DNA from: Betaproteobacteria bacterium RIFCSPLOWO2_12_FULL_68_20
GTDB lineage: Bacteria; Pseudomonadota; Gammaproteobacteria; Burkholderiales; SG8-39
Direction of reading: 5' to 3'
DNA: 55,756 nucleotides
NCBI GenBank assembly: GCA_001770655.1
Contig: MERQ01000064.1
Coordinates: 1-55,756, forward strand
Of the stretch, positions 1 to 8,905 are shown in pieces. Numbering within the stretch: position 1 is the stretch's first letter; each line of letters begins with the position of its first letter. Below the pieces are notes generated by a model. It worked only from the letters and a program-made list of their open reading frames with translations, did no database searches and was not told the origin of the DNA. The translations under genes were made by a program, and so were the position numbers.

Positions 1-1485
1 CTGCGCCAGCGCCTGCGCGTTGAACCACTGGCGGATCTTCGTCCTGGCGCGCGGGCTCTTGACGAACGCGCGATCGGCGCTCAGCCAGTCGCGCGACGGC
101 CCGCCCGATTTGGCCGCGACGATCTCGACGCGCTGCCCGCTCGCGAGCGGGGTGTCGAGCGGCACGATGCGGCCGTCCACTTTCGCGCCGCGGCAGCGGT
201 GGCCGAGGTCGCTGTGCAGCGCGTAAGCGAAGTCGATCGGCGTCGCGCCCGCAGGAAGGTCGACGACCTTGCCCTGCGGCGTGAGCACGTACGCCGTGTC
301 GTCCAGGCGCGCCTCGCGCGTGCGCTCGGCCCACGGCGTGCGCGCGACCTCGTCGCGCCACGCGAGCAGCTGGCGCAGCCAGGCGATCTTCTGCTCGAAC
401 GCTCCCTCGGCCCTTGCGGGCTTGCCGGTCTCCTTGTAGTGCCAGTGCGCGGCGACGCCGAATTCGGCCTGCCGGTGCATCTCCTCGGTGCGGATCTGCA
501 CTTCCAGGGTCTTCCCGGCCGGCCCGAGCACCGCGGTATGCAGCGACTGGTAGAGGTTCCCCTTCGGCCGCGAGATGTAGTCGTCGAACTCCCGCGGGAT
601 CGGCTGCCACAGGTTGTGCACCACGCCCAGCGCGCCGTAGCAGTCCTTGATGCCGGCGACGATCACGCGCAGCGCGCGCACGTCGTGCAAAGCGGAAAAA
701 TCGACGCCCTTGGCGCGCATCTTGTTCCAGATCGAGTAGATGTGCTTCGGGCGGCCGTTGATCTCGGCCCGCACGCCCGATTGCTCCAGCTCGCGCGCGA
801 GCGCCGCGATCGCGCCGGCGATGTATCGCTCGCGCTCGGCGCGCTTCTCGTCGAGCATCTGCGCGATCTTCTTGTAGAGCTCGGGCTCGAGAAAGCGGAA
901 CGAGAGGTCCTCAAGCTCCCATTTGAGCTGCCAGACGCCCAGGCGATTGGCGAGCGGCGCGTAGATGTCGAGCGTCTCGCGCGCGTATTCGGCGCGCTCC
1001 GCGCCGGGGTTCTTGGCGAACCAGCGCAGGGTCTGGGTGCGGCTGGCGAGGCGTATGAGCACCACGCGCACGTCCTCGGCCATTCCGAGCACCATCTTGC
1101 GCAGCGCCTCGTTCTGCTCGAGCGGGCTCGCGCGCGTCGCGACGCGCAGCCGGTGGAGCTTCTCGACTCCCGCCGCGAGCCCGGCGATCTCCTCGCCGAA
1201 GGCCTCGCGCAGCCGCTCGATGCCCTCCAGGTGCTTCGGCGCGGCGAACAGCACTCCCGCGGCGCGCCCGGCGCCGTCGAGCCCGATGGCGGCGAGGTTC
1301 GCGCCAAGGCCGAGCGCGTGCGGCCAGGTCGGCTCGCCCGTGGACAGCGTCTGCCCGGCGTAGAGCGGCTCCGCGAGCTCGAGCGCGCGCGCGAGGAGCG
1401 CGCGCTCGGCACCGGCAAGCCCTTCGGCCAGCGGCTCGAGCGCGGCGGCGCTGTTTTGCGGGTGCAGTTGGACAACCGAGACCAT
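1..1485 (-). CDS. relA: (p)ppGpp synthetase RelA, 3' end outside the window
   Basis: GTP/ATP pyrophosphotransferase of the stringent response. The frame is open from ATG at 1485 to the window edge (495 codons). The synthetase domain is clear: IYSIWNKM, then EFDDY at residues 299-303 (the EXDD form typical of RelA rather than SpoT), YQSLHT, and VQIRTEEMH followed by GVAAHWHYKE. A TGS region follows near residue 400. The N-terminal region that would be the HD hydrolase lacks the HDxxED signature (residues 56-85 read HALGLG...AAGVLFAAP), so hydrolysis is not expected, which fits a RelA-type enzyme. The start lies 6 nt from a TAAAAT hexamer (1492-1497) and has no Shine-Dalgarno, so the mRNA may be leaderless. 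Divergent from the transporter at 1506. Confidence 0.93.
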   Translation of the reverse strand, partial: MVSVVQLHPQNSAAALEPLAEGLAGAERALLARALELAEPLYAGQTLSTGEPTWPHALGLGANLAAIGLDGAGRAAGVLFAAPKHLEGIERLREAFGEEIAGLAAGVEKLHRLRVATRASPLEQNEALRKMVLGMAEDVRVVLIRLASRTQTLRWFAKNPGAERAEYARETLDIYAPLANRLGVWQLKWELEDLSFRFLEPELYKKIAQMLDEKRAERERYIAGAIAALARELEQSGVRAEINGRPKHIYSIWNKMRAKGVDFSALHDVRALRVIVAGIKDCYGALGVVHNLWQPIPREFDDYISRPKGNLYQSLHTAVLGPAGKTLEVQIRTEEMHRQAEFGVAAHWHYKETGKPARAEGAFEQKIAWLRQLLAWRDEVARTPWAERTREARLDDTAYVLTPQGKVVDLPAGATPIDFAYALHSDLGHRCRGAKVDGRIVPLDTPLASGQRVEIVAAKSGGPSRDWLSADRAFVKSPRARTKIRQWFNAQALAQ

Positions 1486-1490
1486 GCGGG

Positions 1491-1497
1491 TATTTTA
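1491..1497. promoter_or_regulatory. Shared divergent -10-like element between relA and the EamA gene
   Basis: TATTTTA reads as TATTTT on the plus strand, 9 nt before the TTG at 1506, and as TAAAAT on the minus strand, 6 nt before the relA ATG. The intergenic gap is only 20 bp. No -35 hexamer is recognisable on either side. Inferred from position and composition only. Confidence 0.4.
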
Positions 1498-1505
1498 CTG
1501 GCGCG

Positions 1506-2384
1506 TTGAACAATCCCCACCTCCTGCTCTTTCTCACCTCGCTGTTCTGGGCCGCGCACTGGATCGTCGCGCGCGCGGTGATCCCCTACACCACGCCGCT
1601 CGGCATGGCGTTCTGGCGCTGGGCGGCGGCGATCGCGATCCTGGCGCCGTTCGCGTGGCGCGCCTTCGCGCGCGCCCGGCCGCAGCTGCTTGCCGCGTGG
1701 CGGCCGATCCTCTTTTTCGGCACCTGCGGAACGGTGCTCTACAACTCGATCGGGTACGTCGGGATCCAGCAGTCCACCGCGACCAACGCGGTGCTGTTCC
1801 AGTCGGTGACGCCGGGCGTGATTCCGCTGTTCGCGTGGCTGCTGTGGCGGGAAAGCATCCGGCCGCTCGTCGCCGCCGGGCTGGCGATCTCGTTTTGCGG
1901 CGTGCTCGCGGTGGTGTCGCGGCTCGATGCCGCGGTGATCGCCTCGCTGCAGGTGAACCCGGGGGACCTGTGGCTGCTCGCCAACGTCGCGCTATGGGCG
2001 CTCTACACCGCCTGCCTGCGCTGGAAGCCGCAGGGCGTGGACGCGTTCGCGTTCATGCTGGCGGTGATGCTCGCCGGCATGATCACCGGCCTGCCGGCGT
2101 ATCTGCTGGAAGTCGCGGGCGGTGGCCGCGTCGAGGCGAACTGGGGATCGGTGCTCGGGATCCTCTACCTCGCCGCTTTTCCCTCGGTGCTCTGCTACGC
2201 CATGTGGACCCGCGCCGTGGCCGAGATCGGTCCGGCGAAGGCCGGCGCCTACCTCCACCTCATTCCTCTCCTGGGCGCCCTGATGGCGGTCGCGTTCCTC
2301 GGCGAGGAGCTGCGGCTGTTCCATGTCGTAGGTCTTGCGCTGATCGTCGGCGGCGTGTGGCTCGCGGCGCGGGGACAACGATAA
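1506..2384 (+). CDS. EamA/DMT-family transporter
   Basis: Inner-membrane drug/metabolite transporter of 292 aa with about ten hydrophobic segments arranged as two EamA repeats. The first repeat opens with LFLTSLFWAAHWIVARAV, and the second follows a short soluble stretch near residue 150. Substrate cannot be read from the sequence; relatives export amino acids, nucleosides or metabolites. The likely start is TTG at 1506, because the first helix begins immediately after it and no in-frame ATG keeps that helix. No Shine-Dalgarno is visible, but TATTTT at 1491-1496 could serve as the -10 of a leaderless transcript. The gene ends 10 bp before mtfA. Confidence 0.85.
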   Translation: MNNPHLLLFLTSLFWAAHWIVARAVIPYTTPLGMAFWRWAAAIAILAPFAWRAFARARPQLLAAWRPILFFGTCGTVLYNSIGYVGIQQSTATNAVLFQSVTPGVIPLFAWLLWRESIRPLVAAGLAISFCGVLAVVSRLDAAVIASLQVNPGDLWLLANVALWALYTACLRWKPQGVDAFAFMLAVMLAGMITGLPAYLLEVAGGGRVEANWGSVLGILYLAAFPSVLCYAMWTRAVAEIGPAKAGAYLHLIPLLGALMAVAFLGEELRLFHVVGLALIVGGVWLAARGQR

Positions 2385-2394
2385 TCATCTCCGC

Positions 2395-3153
2395 ATGGGC
2401 TGGCTGACCGACTGGCGCCGCAGGCGGGTGCTGAAGAGGCACCGCATCGACGACGCGCTGTGGCGAAAAGCGACGCGAGGACTGAACTTCCTTCTAAAGC
2501 TGGCCGAATCGGAAACGCAGAAGCTCAAGCGATTGGTGCTGCTTTTCCTCGCCGAAAAGCAGTTCGCCGGAGCGCACGGCATCGAGGTGAGCGACGCGAT
2601 GCGCGTCTCGATCGCGGCGCAGGCCTGCCTGCCGATCCTCAATCTCGGCCTCGACTGGTACTCGGGCTGGAGCGGGATCGTCGTCTATCCGGGCGATTTC
2701 CGCGTCACGCGCTCCGAGGTCGACGAGCACGGGGTGGTGCACGAGTGGGACGACCAGCTGGCGGGCGAGGCGATGCCCGGCGGCCCGGTGGTGCTGTCCT
2801 GGGACGCGGCCGCGAACGACCCGGAAATGAGCGTCGTGATCCACGAGTTCGCGCACAAGCTCGACATGCTGAACGGCGAGGCCGACGGCTTGCCGCCGCT
2901 GCACGCCGGCATGGACCGCAAGCTCTGGAAACGGGCCTTCGGCAAAGCCTTCGAGGGGTTCTGCGACGCGGTCGAGCGCGACAAGGACACCTGGCTCGAT
3001 CCCTATGCGGCCGAGCACCCCTCCGAGTTCTTCGCCGTGGTGAGCGAGGCGTTCTTCGAGGATCCCGCCGAGACGCGCCGCCGCTACCCCGACGTCTACG
3101 GGCAGCTCAAGCTCTTCTACCGGCAGGATCCCGCGGCGCGCGCGAGCGCCTAG
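2395..3153 (+). CDS. mtfA: MtfA-like zinc metallopeptidase (M90)
   Basis: Cytosolic 252-aa zinc peptidase of the MtfA family; in E. coli MtfA links to glucose phosphotransferase control through the repressor Mlc. The zinc site is intact: H150-E151-F-A-H154 gives HEFAH, and E211 in EHPSEFFAVVSEAFF matches the third ligand position of the family. Length and domain layout fit the family. No mlc or PTS gene is nearby. ATG at 2395 follows GATAAT (2380-2385) by 9 nt without a Shine-Dalgarno. The TAG stop lies on CTAG shared with the stop of the convergent gene at 3150. Confidence 0.88.
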   Translation: MGWLTDWRRRRVLKRHRIDDALWRKATRGLNFLLKLAESETQKLKRLVLLFLAEKQFAGAHGIEVSDAMRVSIAAQACLPILNLGLDWYSGWSGIVVYPGDFRVTRSEVDEHGVVHEWDDQLAGEAMPGGPVVLSWDAAANDPEMSVVIHEFAHKLDMLNGEADGLPPLHAGMDRKLWKRAFGKAFEGFCDAVERDKDTWLDPYAAEHPSEFFAVVSEAFFEDPAETRRRYPDVYGQLKLFYRQDPAARASA

Positions 3154-4367
3154 AGCACGACGGTCGACTCTTCCGACGGCGCCTCGCACACGACTTTCGA
3201 GCCCAGGCGCGCCAGCCCCTGGCGCGCCTCCTCGAGCTTGAGGTCGATGTCGTCGTCGGTCTGGTCCGGGTCGTGGTGGAAAAGGTGCAGGCTCTTCACC
3301 TCGGCCCGCGCGGCGAGCTCCACCACCTGGCTCACGCACGAGTGGCCCCAGTCCACCTTCGACGGGTACTCGGCGTCCCGGTACGTCGTGTCGGTGATGA
3401 GCACGTCCGCGCCGCGCACGAAGTCCGCCAGCTGCTCGACATAGCGCTCGTTGCGGCGCGCGTCTCCCGGCAGGTACAGCTCGTTGTCGGTGATGTAGCA
3501 CAGGGTGCGACCGCGCGCCTTCAGGCGGTAGCCGAGGCAGTAGCCGGGATGGCTGAGCAGCATCGTGTCGATCGTCACCGGGCCGAACTCCAGCGTTTCT
3601 TCCCGCAGATCCCTGAACACCAGCCGCGCGCCGAATTCGCGGATCGTCACCGGGAAGTACACGCTTTCCATCTGCGCGCTGATGGCGCGCTCGATGGTGA
3701 GGTCGCCCTGGTAGGGGCCGAACACCTCGATCTGGTTGCCGCGCACGTACAGCGGCGCGAAAAACGGCACCGTGTTGATGTGGTCCCAGTGAGTGTGCGT
3801 GATGAAGATGCGCGCCGAGAAGCGCTGCGTGCCCGCGGCCATCACCCGGTCGGAGAGCCGCTTGATTCCCGAGCCGCAGTCGAAGACGTAGAGCGGTTCG
3901 CCGCCCACCTCGACGCTCACGCAAGGCGTGTTGCCGCCGTAGCGCGTGTAGGCCGACCCGGGCGCCGGCAGCGTGCCGTGCACCCCCCAGTAGGCGAGCT
4001 TCACCTGGCTCGCCACGATGTCGGTGATCGATTGCATCAGCGAATCGGGCGCGAGCGGCTTGGTGATGTAGCCGTCGGCGCCGAGCTCTTTGGCGCGCCG
4101 CCGGTCGAAATCGTAGGTCTTGGCCGAGATCACGATGATCTTCATCGCCGCCAGCTCGGTGCGCCGGCGCAGCTCGCGCGTCAGCTCGAAGCCGTCCATC
4201 CCCGGCATCATCAGGTCGGTGATGACGCAGTCCGGGCGCTCGACCGGGATCTCCTTCAGCGCCTGCCCGCTCGAGGCGCTGATGACGACAGCGTGGCCGG
4301 CACGCTTCAGCACCTTCTGCACCAGCGCGAGGATCCCGGGATCGTCGTCGACGACGTAGAACTTCAT
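3150..4367 (-). CDS. Response-regulator receiver fused to metallo-beta-lactamase-fold hydrolase
   Basis: 405 aa. Residues 1-120 form a CheY-like receiver with the acidic pair at D7-D9, phosphoacceptor D51 (VITDLMMPGMDG), S81 and K103 (TKPLAP). From residue 126 a metallo-beta-lactamase fold follows, beginning GVHGTLPAPG and RYGGNTPCVSVE, with the metal motif H191-T-H193-W-D195-H196, later SHPGYCLGYR, TDNE, and LFHHDP near the C-terminus. The hydrolase half resembles phosphodiesterase-like members (RNase Z/PhnP style) rather than antibiotic beta-lactamases. Phosphorylation of D51 may control hydrolase activity, but substrate and cognate kinase are unknown; no histidine kinase gene lies in the window. 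Start ATG 4367, with TAACAT 10 nt upstream. Confidence 0.88.
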   Translation of the reverse strand: MKFYVVDDDPGILALVQKVLKRAGHAVVISASSGQALKEIPVERPDCVITDLMMPGMDGFELTRELRRRTELAAMKIIVISAKTYDFDRRRAKELGADGYITKPLAPDSLMQSITDIVASQVKLAYWGVHGTLPAPGSAYTRYGGNTPCVSVEVGGEPLYVFDCGSGIKRLSDRVMAAGTQRFSARIFITHTHWDHINTVPFFAPLYVRGNQIEVFGPYQGDLTIERAISAQMESVYFPVTIREFGARLVFRDLREETLEFGPVTIDTMLLSHPGYCLGYRLKARGRTLCYITDNELYLPGDARRNERYVEQLADFVRGADVLITDTTYRDAEYPSKVDWGHSCVSQVVELAARAEVKSLHLFHHDPDQTDDDIDLKLEEARQGLARLGSKVVCEAPSEESTVVL

Positions 4368-4426
4368 GGGCGGCGCAATGTTAACAGCCGGGCCACCCGG
4401 TCCCGGCCGGGGCTAGAATTTCCGCG

Positions 4427-5041
4427 ATGCGGGACGCCTGCCTGATCGTGGTCGACGCGCAGTACGACTTCATGCCGGGCGGCGCGCTCGCGGTGCCCAA
4501 CGGCGACGAGGTGGTGCCGGTGATCAACCACATCGCCGCGCGCTTCGAGAACGTCGTGCTCACGCAGGACTGGCACCCGCGCGGCCACGCTTCGTTCGCG
4601 TCGTCGCACCCGGGGAAGAAACCCTTCGAGACTGTCGAGCTCTCCTACGGCAAGCAGGTGCTGTGGCCGGATCATTGCGTGCAGGGAACGCGGGGGGCGG
4701 ATTTGCACGCCGATCTCGCTCTTCTGCAGGCGCAGCTCGTGATCCGCAAGGGCTTTCACCGCGACATCGACAGCTATTCCGGCTTCGTGGAAGCCGACCG
4801 CCGGACCTCGACCGGCCTGGCCGGCTATCTGCGCGAGCGCGGCCTGAAGAAGGTCTACGTGTGCGGCCTCGCCACCGATTTTTGCGTCGCTTGGACGGCG
4901 CTCGACGCGCGCGCGATCGGGCTGGAGACCGCGCTGATCGAGGACGCGAGCCGGGCGATCGATCTTGAGGGGTCGCTCGCGCGCGCCTGGAAGGATCTCG
5001 AAGCCGCGGGCGTGCGCCGCGTCGCTTCAAGCCGAATCTAG
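4427..5041 (+). CDS. pncA: Nicotinamidase
   Basis: Hydrolyses nicotinamide to nicotinate and ammonia in NAD salvage. 204 aa, the usual length. The isochorismatase-fold triad is visible: D10 (VVDAQYDF), K108 (VIRKGF) and C153 (ATDFCVAWTA). Likely metal ligands are D48, H50 and H54 (TQDWHPRGH) and H83 (WPDHCVQGT). A TAGAAT hexamer at 4414-4419 lies 7 nt before the ATG and no Shine-Dalgarno is present, so the transcript may be leaderless. Its end overlaps the end of convergent aapM by 15 bp. Confidence 0.95.
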   Translation: MRDACLIVVDAQYDFMPGGALAVPNGDEVVPVINHIAARFENVVLTQDWHPRGHASFASSHPGKKPFETVELSYGKQVLWPDHCVQGTRGADLHADLALLQAQLVIRKGFHRDIDSYSGFVEADRRTSTGLAGYLRERGLKKVYVCGLATDFCVAWTALDARAIGLETALIEDASRAIDLEGSLARAWKDLEAAGVRRVASSRI

Positions 5042-6052
5042 CCGCCGCTCAAAGCGCCGGCTGTAGCGCGACATCGCGTGGCAGAACGCGAAGTACATAA
5101 GCGCGGCGAAAAGATACGCCTCGACGCCGAAACCGCTCCACCTCGGGTCCTGCAGCGACACCTTGATCGTCGAGAGCAGATCGAAAAGGCCGATGATCAG
5201 CACGAGCGAGGTGTCCTTGAAGAAGCCGATGAAGGTGTTCACCAGCGGCGGCACGGCGATTCTCAGCGCCTGCGGCAGCACCACCCACAGCGTCTTCTGC
5301 CAGTAGCCGAGGCCGAGCGAGTCGGCCATCTCGTACTGCTCCTTCGGGATCGCCTGCAGCCCGCCCCGCACCACCTCGGCGAGATAGGCCGCGGCGAACA
5401 GGATCATGGCGATCTGCGCGCGCGCCAGCTTGTCGATCGTCACGCCCTGCGGCAGGAACAGCGGCAGCATCACCGAGGCCATGAAGAGCAAGGAGATCAA
5501 CGGCACGCCGCGCATCAGCTCGATGTAGCCCACGGCGAGTCCCTGGATCACCGGCATGCTCGAGCGCCGCGCCAGAGCGAGCAGGATCGCGAGCGGGAAC
5601 GCGAACGCGAGGCCGAAGGTGGTGAGCAGCAGAGTCAGGATCAGCCCGCCCCAGCGCTCGTTCTCGACGAAGGGCAGGCCGAGGATGCCGCCCCACATGA
5701 GAGTCCCGATGAGCGCGAGCCCTGCCGGCCAGACAAGCGCCAGCCACCATTTCCAGAAGATCCTGATTCCCGAGCAGACCCAGAGACCGATGAGGATTGC
5801 GCTCGCCGCGGCGGGCCGCCAGTGCTCTTCGTACGGGTAGGTGCCGAAAAGGATGAAGCGATGCTTCTCGGCGATGAATCCCCAGCAGGCGCCTTCGCCC
5901 GCGCGGCAGGCCTTCGTATCGGGATGCCACACCGCGTCGAGGAGCGCCCAATCGATGAACGGAGGGACCGCCTTCCACAAAAGAAAGAGCAGCAGCAGCG
6001 TCACGAGGCCGCTCAGCGGGTTCGCGAACAGGTTCTCGCGCAGCCACTTCAT
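5027..6052 (-). CDS. aapM: General amino-acid ABC transporter permease AapM
   Basis: 341-aa inner-membrane permease of a polar amino-acid uptake system (AapJQMP type). It has N-terminal membrane segments, a soluble insert with KACRAGEGACWGF, and the C-terminal transport domain containing ELMRGVPLISLLF and the EAA loop (EMADSLGLGYWQKTLWVVLP). ATG at 6052 overlaps the aapQ TGA in an ATGA, implying translational coupling. The ATPase gene that usually follows is absent here: the next gene is convergent pncA. Confidence 0.92.
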   Translation of the reverse strand: MKWLRENLFANPLSGLVTLLLLFLLWKAVPPFIDWALLDAVWHPDTKACRAGEGACWGFIAEKHRFILFGTYPYEEHWRPAAASAILIGLWVCSGIRIFWKWWLALVWPAGLALIGTLMWGGILGLPFVENERWGGLILTLLLTTFGLAFAFPLAILLALARRSSMPVIQGLAVGYIELMRGVPLISLLFMASVMLPLFLPQGVTIDKLARAQIAMILFAAAYLAEVVRGGLQAIPKEQYEMADSLGLGYWQKTLWVVLPQALRIAVPPLVNTFIGFFKDTSLVLIIGLFDLLSTIKVSLQDPRWSGFGVEAYLFAALMYFAFCHAMSRYSRRFERRLDSA

Positions 6053-6999
6053 CGCCGCATCACCCGCGCGTTGTACCAGTTCATGAGCGCCGAGATCGAA
6101 AGACTGATCGTGAGGTACACCGCCATGATGATGGCGATGCCCTCGATCGCCTGCCCGGTCTGGTTGATGGTGGTGTTGGCGACCGATACCAGGTCGGGGT
6201 AGCCGATCGCCACCGCGAGCGAGCTGTTCTTGGTGAGATTGAGGAACTGGCTGGTCGCCGGAGGAACGATCACCCGCAGCGCCTGCGGCAGCGCGACGTG
6301 GGCGAGCGCCTGGCGGCGCGTCAGGCCGATCGCGTACGCCGCCTCCCATTGCCCGCGCTCGATCGCGAGCACGCCGGCGCGCACGATCTCGGCGATGAAC
6401 GCTGCGGTGTAGGTGGCAAGTCCGATGAGCAACGCAGCGAACTCCGGTGTGAGCGCCGCTCCGCCGGCGAAGTTGAACCCCTCGAGCGCGGGCGAGCTCG
6501 AGAACGTGGGAAAGAATATGCCGCGATTGGACAGGAACACCCCGGGCAGCGGCTCGAGCGCCTCGCGCGGGTGCGGCAGCCCCTCCGCGATCACCGCATA
6601 CCAGAAGAAGAGCTGCACCAGCAGCGGCACGTTGCGCAGGAACTCCACGTAGGCCGCCCCGAGGCTTCGCAGCAGGAAGTTCCGCGACAGGCGGCCCAGG
6701 CCGATCGCGGCTCCGAGAACGGTGGCGAGCGCGATGCCGATGAGCGATACGGCGAGCGTATTCGCCAAGCCGACCGCGAGCGCATCGAGGTAGGTGTCGG
6801 AAGCGCTGTAGCGCAGGAAGGCCGATTCGCCGATCTCGAACCCGGCCTCGCGCGCGAGGAACCCGAAGCCGCTCGCGATGCGGCTCGCCTCGAGATTCGC
6901 CGCCGTGTTGCGGGCGAGGAACCAGCCGAGCGCGACCGCGGCGAGAAGCGCCGCCGCTTGATACGCTATTCGCCTGCCCCATCCATAGTTGGCTGCCAT
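6049..6999 (-). CDS. aapQ: General amino-acid ABC transporter permease AapQ
   Basis: 316-aa inner-membrane permease and partner of AapM. The N-terminal helix AYQAAALLAAVALGWFLA is followed by a soluble loop, then the transport domain with EFLRNVPLLVQLFFWY, and the EAA loop (AAYAIGLTRRQALAHVALP). Start ATG 6999 was chosen because it directly precedes the first helix; the same frame extends to 7083 but that part has no family-like sequence. It follows aapJ by 41 bp and is coupled to aapM by an ATGA overlap. Confidence 0.92.
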   Translation of the reverse strand: MAANYGWGRRIAYQAAALLAAVALGWFLARNTAANLEASRIASGFGFLAREAGFEIGESAFLRYSASDTYLDALAVGLANTLAVSLIGIALATVLGAAIGLGRLSRNFLLRSLGAAYVEFLRNVPLLVQLFFWYAVIAEGLPHPREALEPLPGVFLSNRGIFFPTFSSSPALEGFNFAGGAALTPEFAALLIGLATYTAAFIAEIVRAGVLAIERGQWEAAYAIGLTRRQALAHVALPQALRVIVPPATSQFLNLTKNSSLAVAIGYPDLVSVANTTINQTGQAIEGIAIIMAVYLTISLSISALMNWYNARVMRR

Positions 7000-7040
7000 G
7001 AGTGGGTCAAGGTTGTGCGCGACGTCGGCGCGAAGGTGGA

Positions 7041-8039
7041 CTAGCGGATCGGCGGCGCGTACATGATCCCGCCCTGGGTCCACAGGCGGTTCAGCCCGCG
7101 CTCGAAGCCAAGGGGCTTGAGATTCGCGTCGAAGCTCTCAGCGTAGTTGCCGACCTGCTTGACGATATTGAAAGCCCAGCGGTTGTCCAGGCCGAGCATC
7201 TTGCCGACATCGCCGCTCGCGCCGATGAAGCGCTGCACCGCCGGGTCTTTACTGGAGGACGCCTGGTCGATGTTCTTCGAGCTGAGCTTCATCTCCTCGG
7301 CCTCGAGCATCGCGAACAGCGACCACTTCACCACGTCGAACCAGCGGTCGTCGCCGTGGCGCACCGCGGGCCCGAGCGGCTCCTTCGAGATCACCTCGGG
7401 CAGGATCACGTGATCGTCGGGCTTGGGCGCGCGCGAGCCGCGCACCGACACCAGGCCCGATACGTCGGTGGTGAACACGTCGCAGCGCCCGGCGAAGTAC
7501 GCGTTCAGCACCTCCTCCAGCTTCTCGATCACCACCGGCTTGAATTTCATGTTGTTGGCGCGGAAGTAGTCGGCGAGATTGAGCTCGGTGGTGGTGCCCG
7601 GCTGCACGCAGATCGTGGCGCCGCCCAGTTGCTTCGCGCTTTTCACGTTCAGCTTCCTCGGCACCATGAAGCCCTGGCCGTCGTAGTAGTTGACGCCGAC
7701 GAAGTTGAGCCCGAGGCCGGTGTCGCGGGTGATGGTCCAGGTGGTGTTGCGCGACAGGATGTCCACTTCGCCCGACTGCAGCGCGGTGAAGCGCTGCTGC
7801 GCGGTGAGCGGGGTGTAGCGCACCTTGGCCGAGTCGCCGAACACCGCCGCGGCGACAGCGCGGCACACGTCCACGTCGATGCCGCGCCAGACTCCCTTCG
7901 AATCGGGCTGCGAGAAGCCGGCGAGGCCGGTGTTGACGCCGCATTGCACGAAGCCCTTCGATCTCACCGCTTCGAGCGTCGACTGGGCGAGCGCCGGCGC
8001 CGCCGACAGGACGGCGAGAAGAAGCATCAGTCTTTTCAT
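7041..8039 (-). CDS. aapJ: Amino-acid ABC transporter periplasmic binding protein AapJ
   Basis: 332 aa. Signal peptide MKRLMLLLAVLSAAPALA with cleavage before QS, then a class 3 solute-binding fold: VRSKGFVQCGVN, GVWRGIDVDVCRAVAAAVFG, and SGEVDILSRNTTWT. It is expected to deliver amino acids to AapQM. The ATG overlaps the TGA of the upstream alpha/beta hydrolase by one base (TGATG), so the transporter is probably transcribed with the hydrolase, the small unknown gene and dodecin. Confidence 0.93.
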   Translation of the reverse strand: MKRLMLLLAVLSAAPALAQSTLEAVRSKGFVQCGVNTGLAGFSQPDSKGVWRGIDVDVCRAVAAAVFGDSAKVRYTPLTAQQRFTALQSGEVDILSRNTTWTITRDTGLGLNFVGVNYYDGQGFMVPRKLNVKSAKQLGGATICVQPGTTTELNLADYFRANNMKFKPVVIEKLEEVLNAYFAGRCDVFTTDVSGLVSVRGSRAPKPDDHVILPEVISKEPLGPAVRHGDDRWFDVVKWSLFAMLEAEEMKLSSKNIDQASSSKDPAVQRFIGASGDVGKMLGLDNRWAFNIVKQVGNYAESFDANLKPLGFERGLNRLWTQGGIMYAPPIR

Positions 8040-8905
8040 CAGCTTTCTCCTTCGAGCAGGAACTCGCGCACGATCGCGATCTGATCGGCGACCATCAGGG
8101 TCGGCGCATGGCCGATCCCGGGAATTTCGACGATTTTCGCCCTGGGGCCGCGGCTCGCCATCTGCGCACAGGTCTCGCCGCCGAGCAGGTCCGAGCGCTC
8201 GCCGCGCAGCACCAGCGTCGGGCAGCGCACCGCGTCGTAATGCGCCCAGAGCTCGAGATCCTTCTCCGGCAGCGCGGCGCGGAACGGCTCGGCGATGCGC
8301 GGGTCGTAGTGCGCGCGATAGGATCCATCGTCGCTCTTCCGCACCCAGACCTCGGTGAGATGGCGCCACTGGGCGTCCGAGTGCGGGCCGAAGGGGGCCG
8401 ACACCGCGCGAACGTACTCCTCGGCCTTCTCGATGCTCGGAAACGCCGGCGCGAGCCCGACGTAGGTCGCGATGCGCTCCAGCGAGGCTTTCGAGATCAC
8501 CGGCCCGGCGTCGTTCAGCACCAGCTTGCGCACCGGGGTCCCGGCCTGCGCCGCGAGCGCCATGCCGATGAGGCCGCCCATCGACGTGCCGACCCAGTGC
8601 ACCGCCTCCACGTCCAGGCGCGCGATCAGCGCCACCATGTCGCCGACGTACTGCGGCGCGCCGTAGAGCATCGGATCGGGCAGGCGGTCCGAGTCGCCGC
8701 GCCCGGCCACGTCGGGGCAGACCACCCGGTACTGGTCGCACATGGCGCGCGCGAAATCGTCGAAGTCGCGCGCGCAGCGCGTGAGGCCGTGCACGCACAC
8801 CAGCACGTTGCGATTGCGCGGATCGCCCCACTCCACGTACGCCATGCGGTGCAGGCCCCTCGGAGAGGCGCACTGCACCGAGCGGCGGCGGAGCTCCGCG
8901 CTCAT
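8039..8905 (-). CDS. Alpha/beta-fold hydrolase
   Basis: 288-aa serine hydrolase. It has VLVCVHGLTRCARDFD (oxyanion region), the nucleophile elbow GTSMGG, and a late histidine in GIGHAPTL; the acid residue is probably in the stretch around LRGERSDLL. Substrate unknown; annotated relatives are esterases or lactonases. ATG at 8905 was chosen because it overlaps the preceding stop as ATGA; a longer frame to 8965 would run into the upstream gene. It ends on the aapJ start. Confidence 0.85.
   Translation of the reverse strand: MSAELRRRSVQCASPRGLHRMAYVEWGDPRNRNVLVCVHGLTRCARDFDDFARAMCDQYRVVCPDVAGRGDSDRLPDPMLYGAPQYVGDMVALIARLDVEAVHWVGTSMGGLIGMALAAQAGTPVRKLVLNDAGPVISKASLERIATYVGLAPAFPSIEKAEEYVRAVSAPFGPHSDAQWRHLTEVWVRKSDDGSYRAHYDPRIAEPFRAALPEKDLELWAHYDAVRCPTLVLRGERSDLLGGETCAQMASRGPRAKIVEIPGIGHAPTLMVADQIAIVREFLLEGES

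Noticed and set aside
199-1509. Long open frame of 436 codons on the plus strand
   Set aside because: It is antisense to relA, has Arg/Leu/Ala-rich composition typical of shadow frames in high-GC DNA, and shows no domain.
2460-4445. Open frame of 661 codons on the plus strand
   Set aside because: It spans mtfA and the antisense of the receiver-MBL gene; both real genes have clear motifs, while this frame has none.
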